A stretch of DNA of 64,000 bases from an uncultured Planktomarina sp. (GTDB lineage: Bacteria; Pseudomonadota; Alphaproteobacteria; Rhodobacterales; Rhodobacteraceae): NCBI GenBank assembly GCA_905181815.1, contig CAJIZA010000007.1, positions 1-64,000 of the forward strand, read 5' to 3'. A model generated the notes under the pieces. It had not been told where the DNA came from and made no database searches. It was given only the letters and a program-made list of their open reading frames with translations. A program made the position numbers and the translations under genes. Below are positions 54,750-64,000 of this stretch, piece by piece (the first letter of the stretch is position 1; each line of letters starts with the position of its first letter).

Positions 54750-56315
54750 ATGACCCAAGATCGTGTATATATTTTCGATACCACTTTGCGTGACGGTGAA
54801 CAAAGCCCCGGCGCAACCATGACCCATTCCGAAAAGCTTGAATTGGCTGAAATGCTTGATGATATGGGCGTAGACATCATTGAAGCCGGATTTCCAATCG
54901 CCTCGGAAGGGGATTTCAAGGCAGTCAGCGACATTGCCAAACGCAGCAAAAACTCCATGATCTGCGGCCTTGCCCGTGCCAATTTCAAAGATATTGATCG
55001 CTGTGCCGAAGCCGTGCGCCATGCGGCCCAACCCCGCATTCATACATTTATTGGCACATCACCCTTGCACCGCGCCATTCCCAACCTGACCCAAGATGAA
55101 ATGGCCGAACGCATTCACGATACCGTCACACATGCCCGCAACCTATGCGACAATGTGCAGTGGTCGCCAATGGATGCCACCCGCACAGAATATGACTACC
55201 TCTGCCGCACCATTGAAATCGCCATCAAGGCTGGCGCAAGCACGATCAACATCCCCGACACAGTTGGGTATACTGCGCCGCGCGAAAGTGCAGAGCTGAT
55301 CAGGCGTTTGATTAAAGACGTGCCCGGCGCCCCAGAAATGATTTTTGCCACCCATTGCCACAACGATCTTGGCATGGCCACCGCCAACTCCTTGGCCGCT
55401 GTGGATGCAGGTGCGCGTCAAATTGAATGCACGATCAATGGCTTGGGGGAGCGCGCTGGCAACACGGCTCTAGAAGAGGTCGTGATGGCCATGAAAGTAC
55501 GTAACGACATCATGCCCTACCGCACGCAGATCGACAGCACAAAAATAATGGCCATTAGCCGCCGCGTGGCCACGGTGTCAGGCTTTGCGGTGCAGTTTAA
55601 CAAAGCAATCGTTGGTAAAAACGCCTTTGCTCATGAGAGTGGCATTCACCAGGACGGCATGCTTAAAAATGCCGAGACCTTTGAGATCATGCGTCCCGAA
55701 GATGTGGGATTGAGCGAGACCAACCTGGTCATGGGCAAACACTCCGGCCGTGCCGCACTGCGCTCCAAGCTCAAAGATTTGGGCATTGATTTGGCAGACA
55801 ATCAATTGAACGACGTCTTTGTGCGCTTCAAAGATCTGGCGGATCGCAAAAAGGAAGTGTTTGACGAAGATCTTCTTGCCTTGGTTCGGGCAGATACAGC
55901 AGACGAGCAATCCGATCACCTCAACCTCAAATCTTTACGCGTGGTCTGCGGCACCCAAGGCCCGCAGGAGGCCAGCTTAGAGTTGTCCATTGATGGGGTT
56001 TTGCACATCGTCACCGCCACGGGTGGCGGCCCAGTCGATGCAACCTTTAACGCGGTCAAAGAGCTCTACCCACACGCGGCGCGTTTGCAGCTTTACCAAG
56101 TGAATGCGGTAACCGAAGGGACCGACGCGCAGGCCACCGTCAGCGTACGGATGGAGGAAGACGGCAAGATTGCAACCGGACAATCGGCAGATACCGATAC
56201 TGTGGTGGCCTCAGCCAAAGCCTATATCAACGCCTTAAACCGCTTGATCGTTCGGCGCGAAAAATCCGCGCCCGGGGAGGACTTGAAATCGGTTTCCTAC
56301 AAAGACGCCGGCTGA
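54750..56315 (+). CDS. leuA: 2-isopropylmalate synthase
   Basis: First committed enzyme of leucine synthesis: acetyl-CoA plus 2-oxoisovalerate. 521 residues. The catalytic domain starts VYIFDTTLRDGEQSPGATM (DRE motif), the HxH metal ligands are in IFATHCHNDLGMATANSLA, and NGLGERAGNTALEEVVMAMK follows. AFAHESGIHQDGMLKN is the lid/His region, and the C-terminal regulatory domain (LKSLRVVCGTQGPQEASLEL) binds leucine. Controlled upstream by the Leu-rich leader described at 54623. Confidence 0.95.
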   Translation: MTQDRVYIFDTTLRDGEQSPGATMTHSEKLELAEMLDDMGVDIIEAGFPIASEGDFKAVSDIAKRSKNSMICGLARANFKDIDRCAEAVRHAAQPRIHTFIGTSPLHRAIPNLTQDEMAERIHDTVTHARNLCDNVQWSPMDATRTEYDYLCRTIEIAIKAGASTINIPDTVGYTAPRESAELIRRLIKDVPGAPEMIFATHCHNDLGMATANSLAAVDAGARQIECTINGLGERAGNTALEEVVMAMKVRNDIMPYRTQIDSTKIMAISRRVATVSGFAVQFNKAIVGKNAFAHESGIHQDGMLKNAETFEIMRPEDVGLSETNLVMGKHSGRAALRSKLKDLGIDLADNQLNDVFVRFKDLADRKKEVFDEDLLALVRADTADEQSDHLNLKSLRVVCGTQGPQEASLELSIDGVLHIVTATGGGPVDATFNAVKELYPHAARLQLYQVNAVTEGTDAQATVSVRMEEDGKIATGQSADTDTVVASAKAYINALNRLIVRREKSAPGEDLKSVSYKDAG

Positions 56316-56430
56316 TCCCCGCCCATTTCTCTAGATTTATGGCTTGAAGTGGAAAACCACCCTACGGGGCCTTGGAAAGATGGTGCCTAAACCTTATAGA
56401 TGGGGAAGTTCTAAGCCTGTGTCGGCTTAG

Positions 56431-57492
<1,062 letters not shown>

Positions 57493-57522
57493 ACGTTAAC
57501 CGCTCAACCCTTAGGGGAGCTT

Positions 57523-58407
57523 ATGGCACGGGATCGCAACACTCCAGATCGCTATTCAACGGCCCTTGGGCGGCTCATGCTGGGCGCTTTGGTCGTTATG
57601 CTGCTTGGGCTCTTCTTGCTGTGGCGCATTGACAGTCCGCGAGTAGAGCGGCTGCGTATGGAAATTACCGATCGTGTTATTCCCAATTTTGCCGCCATCA
57701 CGGCCCCGATGACCTCGGCGGTCAACATCTTACGCTCAGCGCGCAGTTACACGCGGATCTATCAGCAAAACCAAGAGCTGCGGCGCGAATTGCAGCAGAT
57801 GAAGGCCTGGAAAGAAGCGGCGCTCCAGCGTGAGCAGGAAAACGCGCGGCTGCTTGATCTTAACAACGTGCGGCTCGATCCAAAGTTCACCAAAATCACT
57901 GGTGTGGTTTTGGCCGATAGTGGCAGCCCCTTCCGCCAAACGGTATTGCTCAATGTCGGGCGACGCGATGGGATCGTGGATGGATGGGCGGCCATTGATG
58001 GCATCGGCCTGGTGGGCCGTATCGCTGGCGTTGGGGAGCGCACCTCACGAGTGATCTTACTCACAGACACCGCGAGCCGCATTGCGGTCTCAATCGAATC
58101 CAACGGACAACGCGCTATGATTGTTGGCGACAACACCAGCCGCCCGCCTTTGGAATTCTTGGAGGCCCCCGAAACGGTCCGCCCGGGGGATCGTGTCGTG
58201 ACCTCTGGGGATGGCGGGGTCTTTCCGTCAGGCCTTTTGGTCGGCCAAGTCACTCAAAACCTGTCGGGACGGCTGCGCGTGCGATTGGCAGCCGACATGC
58301 AAAGGCTCGAATTCCTACGCGTGGTGCGCCATCAACCACGCGAGCTCATCTCAACCGCCGGTGATCTAGTCGGAGTGCAACTGCCTGAGCCGCGGGGGGA
58401 GCCATGA
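57523..58407 (+). CDS. mreC: Rod-shape determining protein MreC
   Basis: 294 residues. A single N-terminal membrane helix (LGALVVMLLGLFLLW) is followed by a coiled coil (around YTRIYQQNQELRRELQQMKA and WKEAALQREQENARLL) and a beta-rich periplasmic domain (VLLNVGRRDGIVDGWAAIDG, then GLVGRIAGVGERTSRVILLT and PPLEFLEAPETVRPGDRVVT). It scaffolds PBP2 and RodA. Overlaps mreD by ATGA. Confidence 0.94.
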   Translation: MARDRNTPDRYSTALGRLMLGALVVMLLGLFLLWRIDSPRVERLRMEITDRVIPNFAAITAPMTSAVNILRSARSYTRIYQQNQELRRELQQMKAWKEAALQREQENARLLDLNNVRLDPKFTKITGVVLADSGSPFRQTVLLNVGRRDGIVDGWAAIDGIGLVGRIAGVGERTSRVILLTDTASRIAVSIESNGQRAMIVGDNTSRPPLEFLEAPETVRPGDRVVTSGDGGVFPSGLLVGQVTQNLSGRLRVRLAADMQRLEFLRVVRHQPRELISTAGDLVGVQLPEPRGEP

Positions 58408-58943
58408 TGCAAGATCCCCCTCCACGCGTCTTTCGCCTGCAACTGACCTATCTTGCGATTGTTGCACTGGTGGTTTTGTTGCAAAGCCTACCGCTGCAAA
58501 GCCTGCCCTATCCCTTTGCCCCAGCAGATGTACCACTTGCCATCACCTTTGCCTGGATCATGCTGCGCCCCGATGTAATGAGCCCAATCCTCATCACCCT
58601 GGCCTTTTTATTTGCGGACGCCATTTTACAAAGGCCACCCGGCCTATGGGCGTTGATCGTGCTCTGCGCATCCATTTTCCTGCGAATGCGGACACGTGGC
58701 CAAAAAGAAGTTCTGTTTCTTTATGAATGGTTCATTGTCGCCTCGGTGATTGGGGTGAGCTTTTGGGTGCATTATTTCGCCTTAATGTTCACATTTTTAC
58801 CAGTTCCGGATGTGCAACAATATGTCGTCCAAGTGCTGCTGAGCATTTTGATCTACCCGATCTGCAAATGGCTCTTCCGCCGCATGCTGCGCTTTGCCCT
58901 GACGCAAACATTGCATCCGAGCGCGCCGAGGGCCACAAGATGA
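58404..58943 (+). CDS. mreD: Rod-shape determining protein MreD
   Basis: 179 residues, mainly hydrophobic with five or six membrane helices, for example YLAIVALVVLLQSLPLQSLP, ILITLAFLFADAILQRPPGL and VASVIGVSFWVHYFALMFTF. GLWALIVLCASIFLRMRTRG is typical of the Rhodobacteraceae MreD. Part of the elongasome. Both ends overlap neighbours (ATGA), so translation is coupled with mreC and mrdA. Confidence 0.88.
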   Translation: MMQDPPPRVFRLQLTYLAIVALVVLLQSLPLQSLPYPFAPADVPLAITFAWIMLRPDVMSPILITLAFLFADAILQRPPGLWALIVLCASIFLRMRTRGQKEVLFLYEWFIVASVIGVSFWVHYFALMFTFLPVPDVQQYVVQVLLSILIYPICKWLFRRMLRFALTQTLHPSAPRATR

Positions 58944-60892
58944 AATACAATCCCAATGATATCATCAACTCGGCCCAACAACTCTCACGGCGTACCCTTC
59001 TAGTCGGCACCTTGCAGCTTGGCGTTGTTACGGCTCTGGGTGCCCGCATGCGGTTCCTACAGGTTAAAGAGGCCGAAAAATTCCGGCTTTTGGCAGAAGA
59101 AAATCGCATCAACATGCGACTCTTACCGCCGAGTCGGGGCATCATGTTTGACCGAGATGGGCGGCCGGTTGCCGCCAACGTACCCAACTATCGGATCTTG
59201 CTGGTTCGTGAAGAAACCAAAGATGTTGATCAGGTTTTGACGCAATTGCAAAAGCTCATTGCGATCAACCCAAATGATCTGGAAAAAGCCCGCAGAGAAT
59301 TATTCCGCCGCAGCGCCTTTGTGCCGGTGACCATCGCCGAAAATCTCAATTGGAGTGATTTCGTGCGCGTGGCGGCCAATGCCCCGGCACTCCCGGGACT
59401 CTTAACTGATGTCGGCCTGTCCCGGATCTATCCGCAAAAAGAAAATTTGGCCCATGTGGTGGGCTATGTCGGCCCGGTGAGCGATCATTATCTATCCCGC
59501 ACTGAAGACCCCGATCCGCTATTACAAATCCCCAGGTTTCAGGTCGGCAAAACCGGGGTTGAGGCGCAGATGGAGCACAGCCTGCGCGGTTCTGCTGGAC
59601 ACCAACGAATTGAGGTGAATGCAGTCGGACGGGTGATGCGCGAATTAGAACGCGCCGAAGGGCAGCCAGGTGCTACAGTTAAACTCACCATCGACAGTAA
59701 AATCCAAAATTTTGCTTTAGCGCGGATGGATGGGTTGTCCGCCTCTGCTGTGGTGATTGATTGCGCAACCGGAGATCTCTTGGCAGTGGCGTCGAGTCCG
59801 AGCTTTGATCCAAATCTCTTTGTTCGCGGCATATCGAGAAAAAACTATAATGCGCTGCGCGATGATATTTTTGGCCCGCTCAGGGCCAAAGCAGTACAAG
59901 GCACCTATGCGCCCGCCTCAACCTTTAAGATGATCACAGCCCTCGCGGCGTTGGAAGATGGGGTGTTGAGCCCAGATGATACGGTTTTTTGCCCCGGACA
60001 TTTTGAAATTTCCAACAATCGGTTTCACTGTTGGAAAAAGCAAGGTCATGGCGCTTTGAACGTGGAAGATAGTATCGCGCAGAGCTGCGACGTGTTTTTC
60101 TATTCTATCAGCCAAAAAGTTGGTATCGAAAAAATTTCCACCATGGCCCGCCGGTTTGGCTTGGGCAAATATCACGATCTGCCAATGAGTGCCGTCAGCC
60201 GCGGCGTGACACCAACGCGGGCATGGAAACAAAAATCTTTCGATAAAGCCTGGCTGCTCGGCGATACCGTCAATGCCTCTGTTGGGCAAGGATATGTATT
60301 GGCGTCGCCGCTGCAATTGGCGATCATGGCGGCACGATTGGGAACGGGGCGGGCCGTTCAGCCCAGATTGGTACAGTCCATCGACGAAACAGCTATGCCT
60401 CTGGGGGCCGGCGCCCCCTTGGATGTGGATCCGGCCCATCTGAAAGTAGTGCAACGGGCGATGTTTGCAGTGACCAACACCAAAAAGGGTACAGCCTATA
60501 GCAAGCGCATTGTCAGCCCCGATCTCCAAATGGCCGGCAAGACCGGCACAGCCCAGGTGCGGCGCATCACTTCAGAGGAGCGGTTGACTGGGGTGATCCG
60601 CAATGAAGATTTACCCTGGAAAAAACGCGACCACGCGCTCTTTGTCGACTATGCCCCCCATGACAATCCCAAAATTGCCGTTGCGGTTGTGGTGGAACAC
60701 GGAGGTGGCGGCAGCTCGACGGCTGCCCCAATCGCTAGGGATATCACACTGTTTGCCTTGACGGGACAAATGCCAGAGCTGAGCCATTATCCCACAGGCG
60801 TCAAAGCGCAGATCAAAGAAGAGCAAGAGGAGTTGGCCCCAAAGCTACTTGATTGGAGCACACTGGACAAAAATGGACAGGTGCAAACGTGA
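58940..60892 (+). CDS. mrdA: Penicillin-binding protein 2, transpeptidase of elongation
   Basis: 650 residues from the ATG at 58940 that overlaps the mreD stop; the longer frame to 58727 would lie inside mreD and is rejected. An N-terminal membrane helix (TLLVGTLQLGVVTALGAR) precedes the pedestal domain. Transpeptidase motifs: SxxK with Ser327 in YAPASTFKMITAL, SxN in AQSCDVFFYSISQ, KTG with Lys534 in MAGKTGTAQVRR. It cross-links new side-wall peptidoglycan as partner of RodA. GTGA overlap with rodA. Confidence 0.95.
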   Translation: MKYNPNDIINSAQQLSRRTLLVGTLQLGVVTALGARMRFLQVKEAEKFRLLAEENRINMRLLPPSRGIMFDRDGRPVAANVPNYRILLVREETKDVDQVLTQLQKLIAINPNDLEKARRELFRRSAFVPVTIAENLNWSDFVRVAANAPALPGLLTDVGLSRIYPQKENLAHVVGYVGPVSDHYLSRTEDPDPLLQIPRFQVGKTGVEAQMEHSLRGSAGHQRIEVNAVGRVMRELERAEGQPGATVKLTIDSKIQNFALARMDGLSASAVVIDCATGDLLAVASSPSFDPNLFVRGISRKNYNALRDDIFGPLRAKAVQGTYAPASTFKMITALAALEDGVLSPDDTVFCPGHFEISNNRFHCWKKQGHGALNVEDSIAQSCDVFFYSISQKVGIEKISTMARRFGLGKYHDLPMSAVSRGVTPTRAWKQKSFDKAWLLGDTVNASVGQGYVLASPLQLAIMAARLGTGRAVQPRLVQSIDETAMPLGAGAPLDVDPAHLKVVQRAMFAVTNTKKGTAYSKRIVSPDLQMAGKTGTAQVRRITSEERLTGVIRNEDLPWKKRDHALFVDYAPHDNPKIAVAVVVEHGGGGSSTAAPIARDITLFALTGQMPELSHYPTGVKAQIKEEQEELAPKLLDWSTLDKNGQVQT

Positions 60893-62040
60893 GCTATCTT
60901 GAGCATAATTTGGCCGCAGTGCCCGTCGGATTTCGGAAAATCCTGGCGCTCAACTGGCCAATTTTGATCTTACTCACTGCGATTTCTGGCGTGGGATTTG
61001 TCATGCTCTACTCAGTTGCAGGCGGTCAAATTGACCGCTGGGCACAACCTCAAATGTTGCGTTTTTTCTTGGGCATGACCGGGCTTTTTGTGGTGGCGAT
61101 GGTGCCGATTTGGTTTTGGCGCAACATGTCTTTCCCCGCCTATTGCCTGGCGATTCTATTGCTCATCTCTGTGGAATTCGTCGGCACAACCGGCATGGGG
61201 GCCCAAAGATGGATCGATCTTGGCTTTATCCGCTTGCAACCCTCCGAGGTGATGAAAATCGCCTTAGTTCTGGTACTGGCCGCCTATTACGATTGGTTGC
61301 CCCGCGAACACATTTCGCGTCCATTTTGGGTCTTGCTACCTGCGCTGTTGATTTTATTCCCGGTGTTCTTAGTTCTCAGACAACCCGATCTTGGCACCTC
61401 ACTACTATTGATCATGGGCGGCGGCGCGATAATGTTTTTGGCCGGGGTGCATTGGGCCTATTTCGCAACGGTCATCAGTAGCGGCATTGGCCTTGTTGTG
61501 GCCGTTTTTCAAACCCGCGGCACAGGCTGGCAATTGCTCAAAGACTATCAATACAGCCGGATTGACACGTTCCTCGATCCAGGTCGGGACCCATTGGGCG
61601 CAGGCTATCACATCACTCAGGCGAAAATCGCTCTTGGTTCGGGCGGTTGGACCGGGCGTGGCTTGATGCAGGGCACTCAATCTCGGCTTAACTTTTTGCC
61701 CGAAAAACATACAGATTTCATCTTTACCACCCTATCAGAAGAATTCGGGTTCATCGGTTCAATCTCGCTTTTAGGTCTCTACACTTTGGTGGTTCTCGCC
61801 TGCATTGCCTCGGCCCTTAGTAATAAAGACCGCTTCTCCGCCTTATTAACCCTCGGCATTGGCATCACCTTCTTTTTGTTCTTTGCGGTGAATATGGCCA
61901 TGGTGATGGGGCTAGCGCCAGTTGTGGGTGTACCATTGCCATTGGTGAGCTACGGCGGCTCTGCTATGCTTATCTTGCTGCTCGGCTTTGGCTTGATGCA
62001 AAGCGCCCATGTCCACCGTCCAAGGCCAAAACTCAAATGA
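60889..62040 (+). CDS. rodA: Rod-shape determining protein RodA (SEDS glycosyltransferase)
   Basis: 383 residues from the GTG at 60889 overlapping the mrdA stop. About ten membrane helices. SEDS features: TTGMGAQRWIDLGFIRLQPS EVMK region (split after PS), FLVLRQPDLGTSLLLIMGGG with the catalytic Asp, QAKIALGSGGWTGRGLMQGT, PEKHTDFIFTTLSEEFGFIG and APVVGVPLPLVSYGGSAMLI. It polymerises lipid II with PBP2. ATGA overlap with the next gene, though that gene is metabolic. Confidence 0.95.
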   Translation: MSYLEHNLAAVPVGFRKILALNWPILILLTAISGVGFVMLYSVAGGQIDRWAQPQMLRFFLGMTGLFVVAMVPIWFWRNMSFPAYCLAILLLISVEFVGTTGMGAQRWIDLGFIRLQPSEVMKIALVLVLAAYYDWLPREHISRPFWVLLPALLILFPVFLVLRQPDLGTSLLLIMGGGAIMFLAGVHWAYFATVISSGIGLVVAVFQTRGTGWQLLKDYQYSRIDTFLDPGRDPLGAGYHITQAKIALGSGGWTGRGLMQGTQSRLNFLPEKHTDFIFTTLSEEFGFIGSISLLGLYTLVVLACIASALSNKDRFSALLTLGIGITFFLFFAVNMAMVMGLAPVVGVPLPLVSYGGSAMLILLLGFGLMQSAHVHRPRPKLK

Positions 62041-62969
62041 TAAATATCCTATTCGCCGCCAGCCCAGAGCAATTTGAACTCTATGAATCGCCGTTGCTGC
62101 AGGGTCTAGCACAGCGGGGGATCATCAATACGAATGTGACAACGGACTATCCGCCGGCTGATATAGATTATGTAGTCTACGCACCCAGCAGTACCCTACA
62201 AGATTTCACCCCCTTTACCCGCTGCAAAGCGGTGCTTAGCCTCTGGGCTGGCGTGGAGAAAATTGTTGGCAATGCCAGCCTGACGCAGCCACTATGCCGA
62301 ATGGTCGACAGTGGCCTGCGTCAAGGCATGGTGGAATGGGTCGTTGGCCATACCCTACGGTACCACCTGGGGATGGACCAGCATATCGTCAACCCAGATC
62401 ACATTTGGCGCGAAACCCAACCGCCCTTGGCACAGGATCGTCCTGTCACAATTCTGGGATTGGGCGCCTTAGGTCAAGCCTGTGCAGCCGCATTGACCAC
62501 ACTTAAATTTCCCGTGAGCGGCTGGTCTCGCACACCTAAGAAAATTGATGGTCTGACCTGCCATCACGGCCTGGACGGGCTTCTGGCCGCATTGCAGAGT
62601 ACAGAAATTCTGATTTTGCTTTTGCCAGATACCCCAGGGACCGAACATGTGATCAACACCCAAACCCTAGCGCAGATGCCACGCGGCTCTACGATCATAA
62701 ACCCCGGCCGCGGGCCACTGATTGATGATACAGCCCTCTTGGCGGCGCTTAAGGAAGGGCATATTTCAGCGGCTTGTTTGGATGTGTTTCGCGTGGAACC
62801 ATTGCCGCAAGATCATCCCTATTGGCAACTGCCAAATGTCACAGTCACACCACACATCGCCTCTGGCACCCGCCCAGCCACCGCGGCTGAGGTTTTGGTA
62901 GAGAACATAGTGCGCGGAGAAAAAGGCGCGCCGTTTCTAAATTTAGTCGACCGGACAGCGGGGTATTGA
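62037..62969 (+). CDS. 2-hydroxyacid dehydrogenase, glyoxylate/hydroxypyruvate reductase A-like
   Basis: 310 residues. NAD(P)-binding site VTILGLGALGQACAAALTTL followed by SGWSRTPK, which suggests NADPH preference (Ser/Arg after the second strand). Catalytic Arg in INPGRGPLIDDTALLAAL, Glu in LDVFRVEPLPQDHPYW and His in VTVTPHIASGTRPATAA. This GhrA-type reduces glyoxylate and hydroxypyruvate. Its start overlaps the rodA stop, an unusual attachment to the cell-shape operon that may only reflect compact gene order. Confidence 0.9.
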   Translation: MINILFAASPEQFELYESPLLQGLAQRGIINTNVTTDYPPADIDYVVYAPSSTLQDFTPFTRCKAVLSLWAGVEKIVGNASLTQPLCRMVDSGLRQGMVEWVVGHTLRYHLGMDQHIVNPDHIWRETQPPLAQDRPVTILGLGALGQACAAALTTLKFPVSGWSRTPKKIDGLTCHHGLDGLLAALQSTEILILLLPDTPGTEHVINTQTLAQMPRGSTIINPGRGPLIDDTALLAALKEGHISAACLDVFRVEPLPQDHPYWQLPNVTVTPHIASGTRPATAAEVLVENIVRGEKGAPFLNLVDRTAGY

Positions 62970-62999
62970 GCCCCCTCTCACCGCACCAGCGCCTCTCAA

Positions 63000-63776
63000 T
63001 CATCGCAAGATTGGTGGCTGACCAGGCGTGCTGCCCGGCGACAGGCGTTCGGGCGCCACTTCTGGTATGGGCAAATCAAAGCGCAAGCCCGTTTTGACAA
63101 ATCGCGCGACCATAGGATGATCTGGCAAGAGATAAGACACGTCCCAAGGCGCCCCATCCAATTGGGAAAACTGCAAGTATTCTTGTATCAATTTCGCCAA
63201 ATCAGCCTGGGCTGCCGGAAATTTTCCCACAAAGCAAATGAGTGGATTTTTCACCCCAGCCCCATCGCAGGCTTGCACCAAACAGGCAAATTCTGCTAAG
63301 CCCTGCGCGGCAGTAAGTTTTACCGAAAGCGCCTCAAGCGCCTTGGGCGGCAGTGCGGGCGGCGGGGTAATTTCGGAAATCCGCTGGGCCATTTCATCAG
63401 GCCGCTCATCCAGAGAACACGCCAACCAATCAAGCGTATCGCATTCGAACAAATAACCAATAGCAGAAGAACCAGGATTGAGCGCAATACCACTGTCCTG
63501 CCCAACCAGCATTTGCACCAAAGCCCGGCCCGACACTGAAAGGTAATCCGCCTCGCCGCCCACCGCCTCAGCCAAATGCAATTCCGTATCAAAGATCGCA
63601 ACATAACTTTGCCCATCCCGTTCGACGATTTTGGGCATTACATTTTCATCAGATGCTTCGGCCTCAAGCGCCAAGAACACTTCCGCATCACAAAGGCGTT
63701 CAAGCACTGCGGAAAAGCGCGCGGGATCTTCCGGCGCGGCTTGGAGCATGACAATCGTGCGTTCAAGCGGAGTCAT
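63000..63776 (-). CDS. SseB-family protein
   Basis: 258 residues from the ATG at 63776; the frame continues a further eight codons upstream without a good start. The SseB domain is seen in EDPARFSAVLERLCDAEVFL, then GQSYVAIFDTELHLAEAVGG and GIALNPGSSAIGYLFECDTL. A C-terminal domain (GLAEFACLVQACDGAGVKNP, ICFVGKFPAAQADLAKLIQE) resembles the enhanced-serine-sensitivity type C-terminus. Function unknown. Its start overlaps the glycosylase-family gene by 14 bp. Confidence 0.8.
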   Translation of the reverse strand: MTPLERTIVMLQAAPEDPARFSAVLERLCDAEVFLALEAEASDENVMPKIVERDGQSYVAIFDTELHLAEAVGGEADYLSVSGRALVQMLVGQDSGIALNPGSSAIGYLFECDTLDWLACSLDERPDEMAQRISEITPPPALPPKALEALSVKLTAAQGLAEFACLVQACDGAGVKNPLICFVGKFPAAQADLAKLIQEYLQFSQLDGAPWDVSYLLPDHPMVARFVKTGLRFDLPIPEVAPERLSPGSTPGQPPILR

Positions 63777-64000
63777 CGGCCATCTTTCTGATCTGGCCAA
63801 TCCGCTCCTGTAGCGCTGGAATTAGCTCAGTTTCAAACCAAGGGTTGCGTTTGATCCATCCAGTATTACGCCATGAGGGATGCGGCAAGACAAAGCTGTT
63901 CTCACCATATGCGCGCCAGTTGCGCAAACGGTCATTCACCCGCAGCCCATCGCGCAAATGCCAGGCCTGCGCATAGCTGCCAATCAGCAAGGTCAAGGAG
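63763..64000 (-). CDS. Uracil-DNA glycosylase-family protein, C-terminal part
   Basis: The frame enters from the right edge of the window and ends at 63763. About 78 residues remain. LTLLIGSYAQAWHLRDG is the strand with the His region and VLPHPSWRNTGWIKRNPWFE is the typical HPSxRN/W motif of uracil-DNA glycosylases in the UdgX-like/DUF4743-free bacterial branch; the N-terminal GExPG loop lies outside the window. Probably repairs deaminated cytosine, or is a related family member without that activity. The stop overlaps the SseB-family start. Confidence 0.75.
   Translation of the reverse strand, partial: SLTLLIGSYAQAWHLRDGLRVNDRLRNWRAYGENSFVLPHPSWRNTGWIKRNPWFETELIPALQERIGQIRKMADDSA

Overview
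The window reads as a chromosome segment of a marine alphaproteobacterium of the Rhodobacteraceae (roseobacter) type. This is inferred from gene content: many TRAP transporters, a class I lysyl-tRNA synthetase, the mreBCD-mrdA-rodA block, an ettA/csp/gltX neighbourhood and protein-level similarity. No 16S gene or other definitive marker is present. By eye, 1-31.5 kb is AT-richer and accessory, and about 31.8 kb to the end is GC-richer and looks like ordinary core chromosome. A tRNA-Ser(TGA) gene lies at the boundary.

Region 1 (1-5.3 kb) is a gene graveyard. It holds a LysR-type regulator fragment, a CMP-sialic-acid-synthetase-like gene broken by one extra base, a large TPR protein with about twelve near-identical 102-bp repeats and many 1-bp indels, a tyrosine-recombinase C-terminus, and an IS6-family transposase cut off exactly where the recombinase fragment begins.

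Region 2, cluster A (5.4-15.5 kb, all + strand): homogentisate dioxygenase (hmgA), then a type I extradiol dioxygenase (frameshifted), an MhpA-like flavin hydroxylase, a fumarylacetoacetase-family hydrolase, an IclR regulator, a DctPQM TRAP transporter and a cytochrome P450. A shared inverted-repeat motif precedes the dioxygenase operon and the TRAP operon and could be the IclR operator. IS6-type ends in the same orientation lie on both sides of the cluster.

Region 3, cluster B (15.8-31.1 kb): a long minus-strand unit (RutE-like nitroreductase, OsmC protein, DctPQM TRAP, intradiol dioxygenase, DRE-TIM metallolyase, GntR regulator), a divergent YciI-like gene, a second minus unit (TAXI-type TRAP system and a flavin hydroxylase), and a divergent RutE-like nitroreductase plus a sulfatase-superfamily hydrolase. 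Two divergent promoter regions share a 14-bp palindrome. A degenerate repeat of roughly 90 bp occurs in the same orientation at both ends of the cluster. I read it as a mobile, possibly undescribed, hydroxyquinol-type aromatic degradation module.

Region 4 (31.5-64 kb) is core: tRNA-Ser, two D-Ala-D-Ala carboxypeptidases, tmk-holB-TatD-MBL hydrolase, an AEC transporter, an FAD oxidoreductase, uvrB, lysK, a TerB protein, nadD, ettA, a cold-shock gene, gltX, nadE (with a C-terminal frameshift), a MORN-repeat protein, leuA behind a leucine-rich leader peptide, the mreBCD-mrdA-rodA elongasome operon, a GhrA-like reductase, an SseB-like protein and a partial uracil-DNA-glycosylase-family gene at the right edge.
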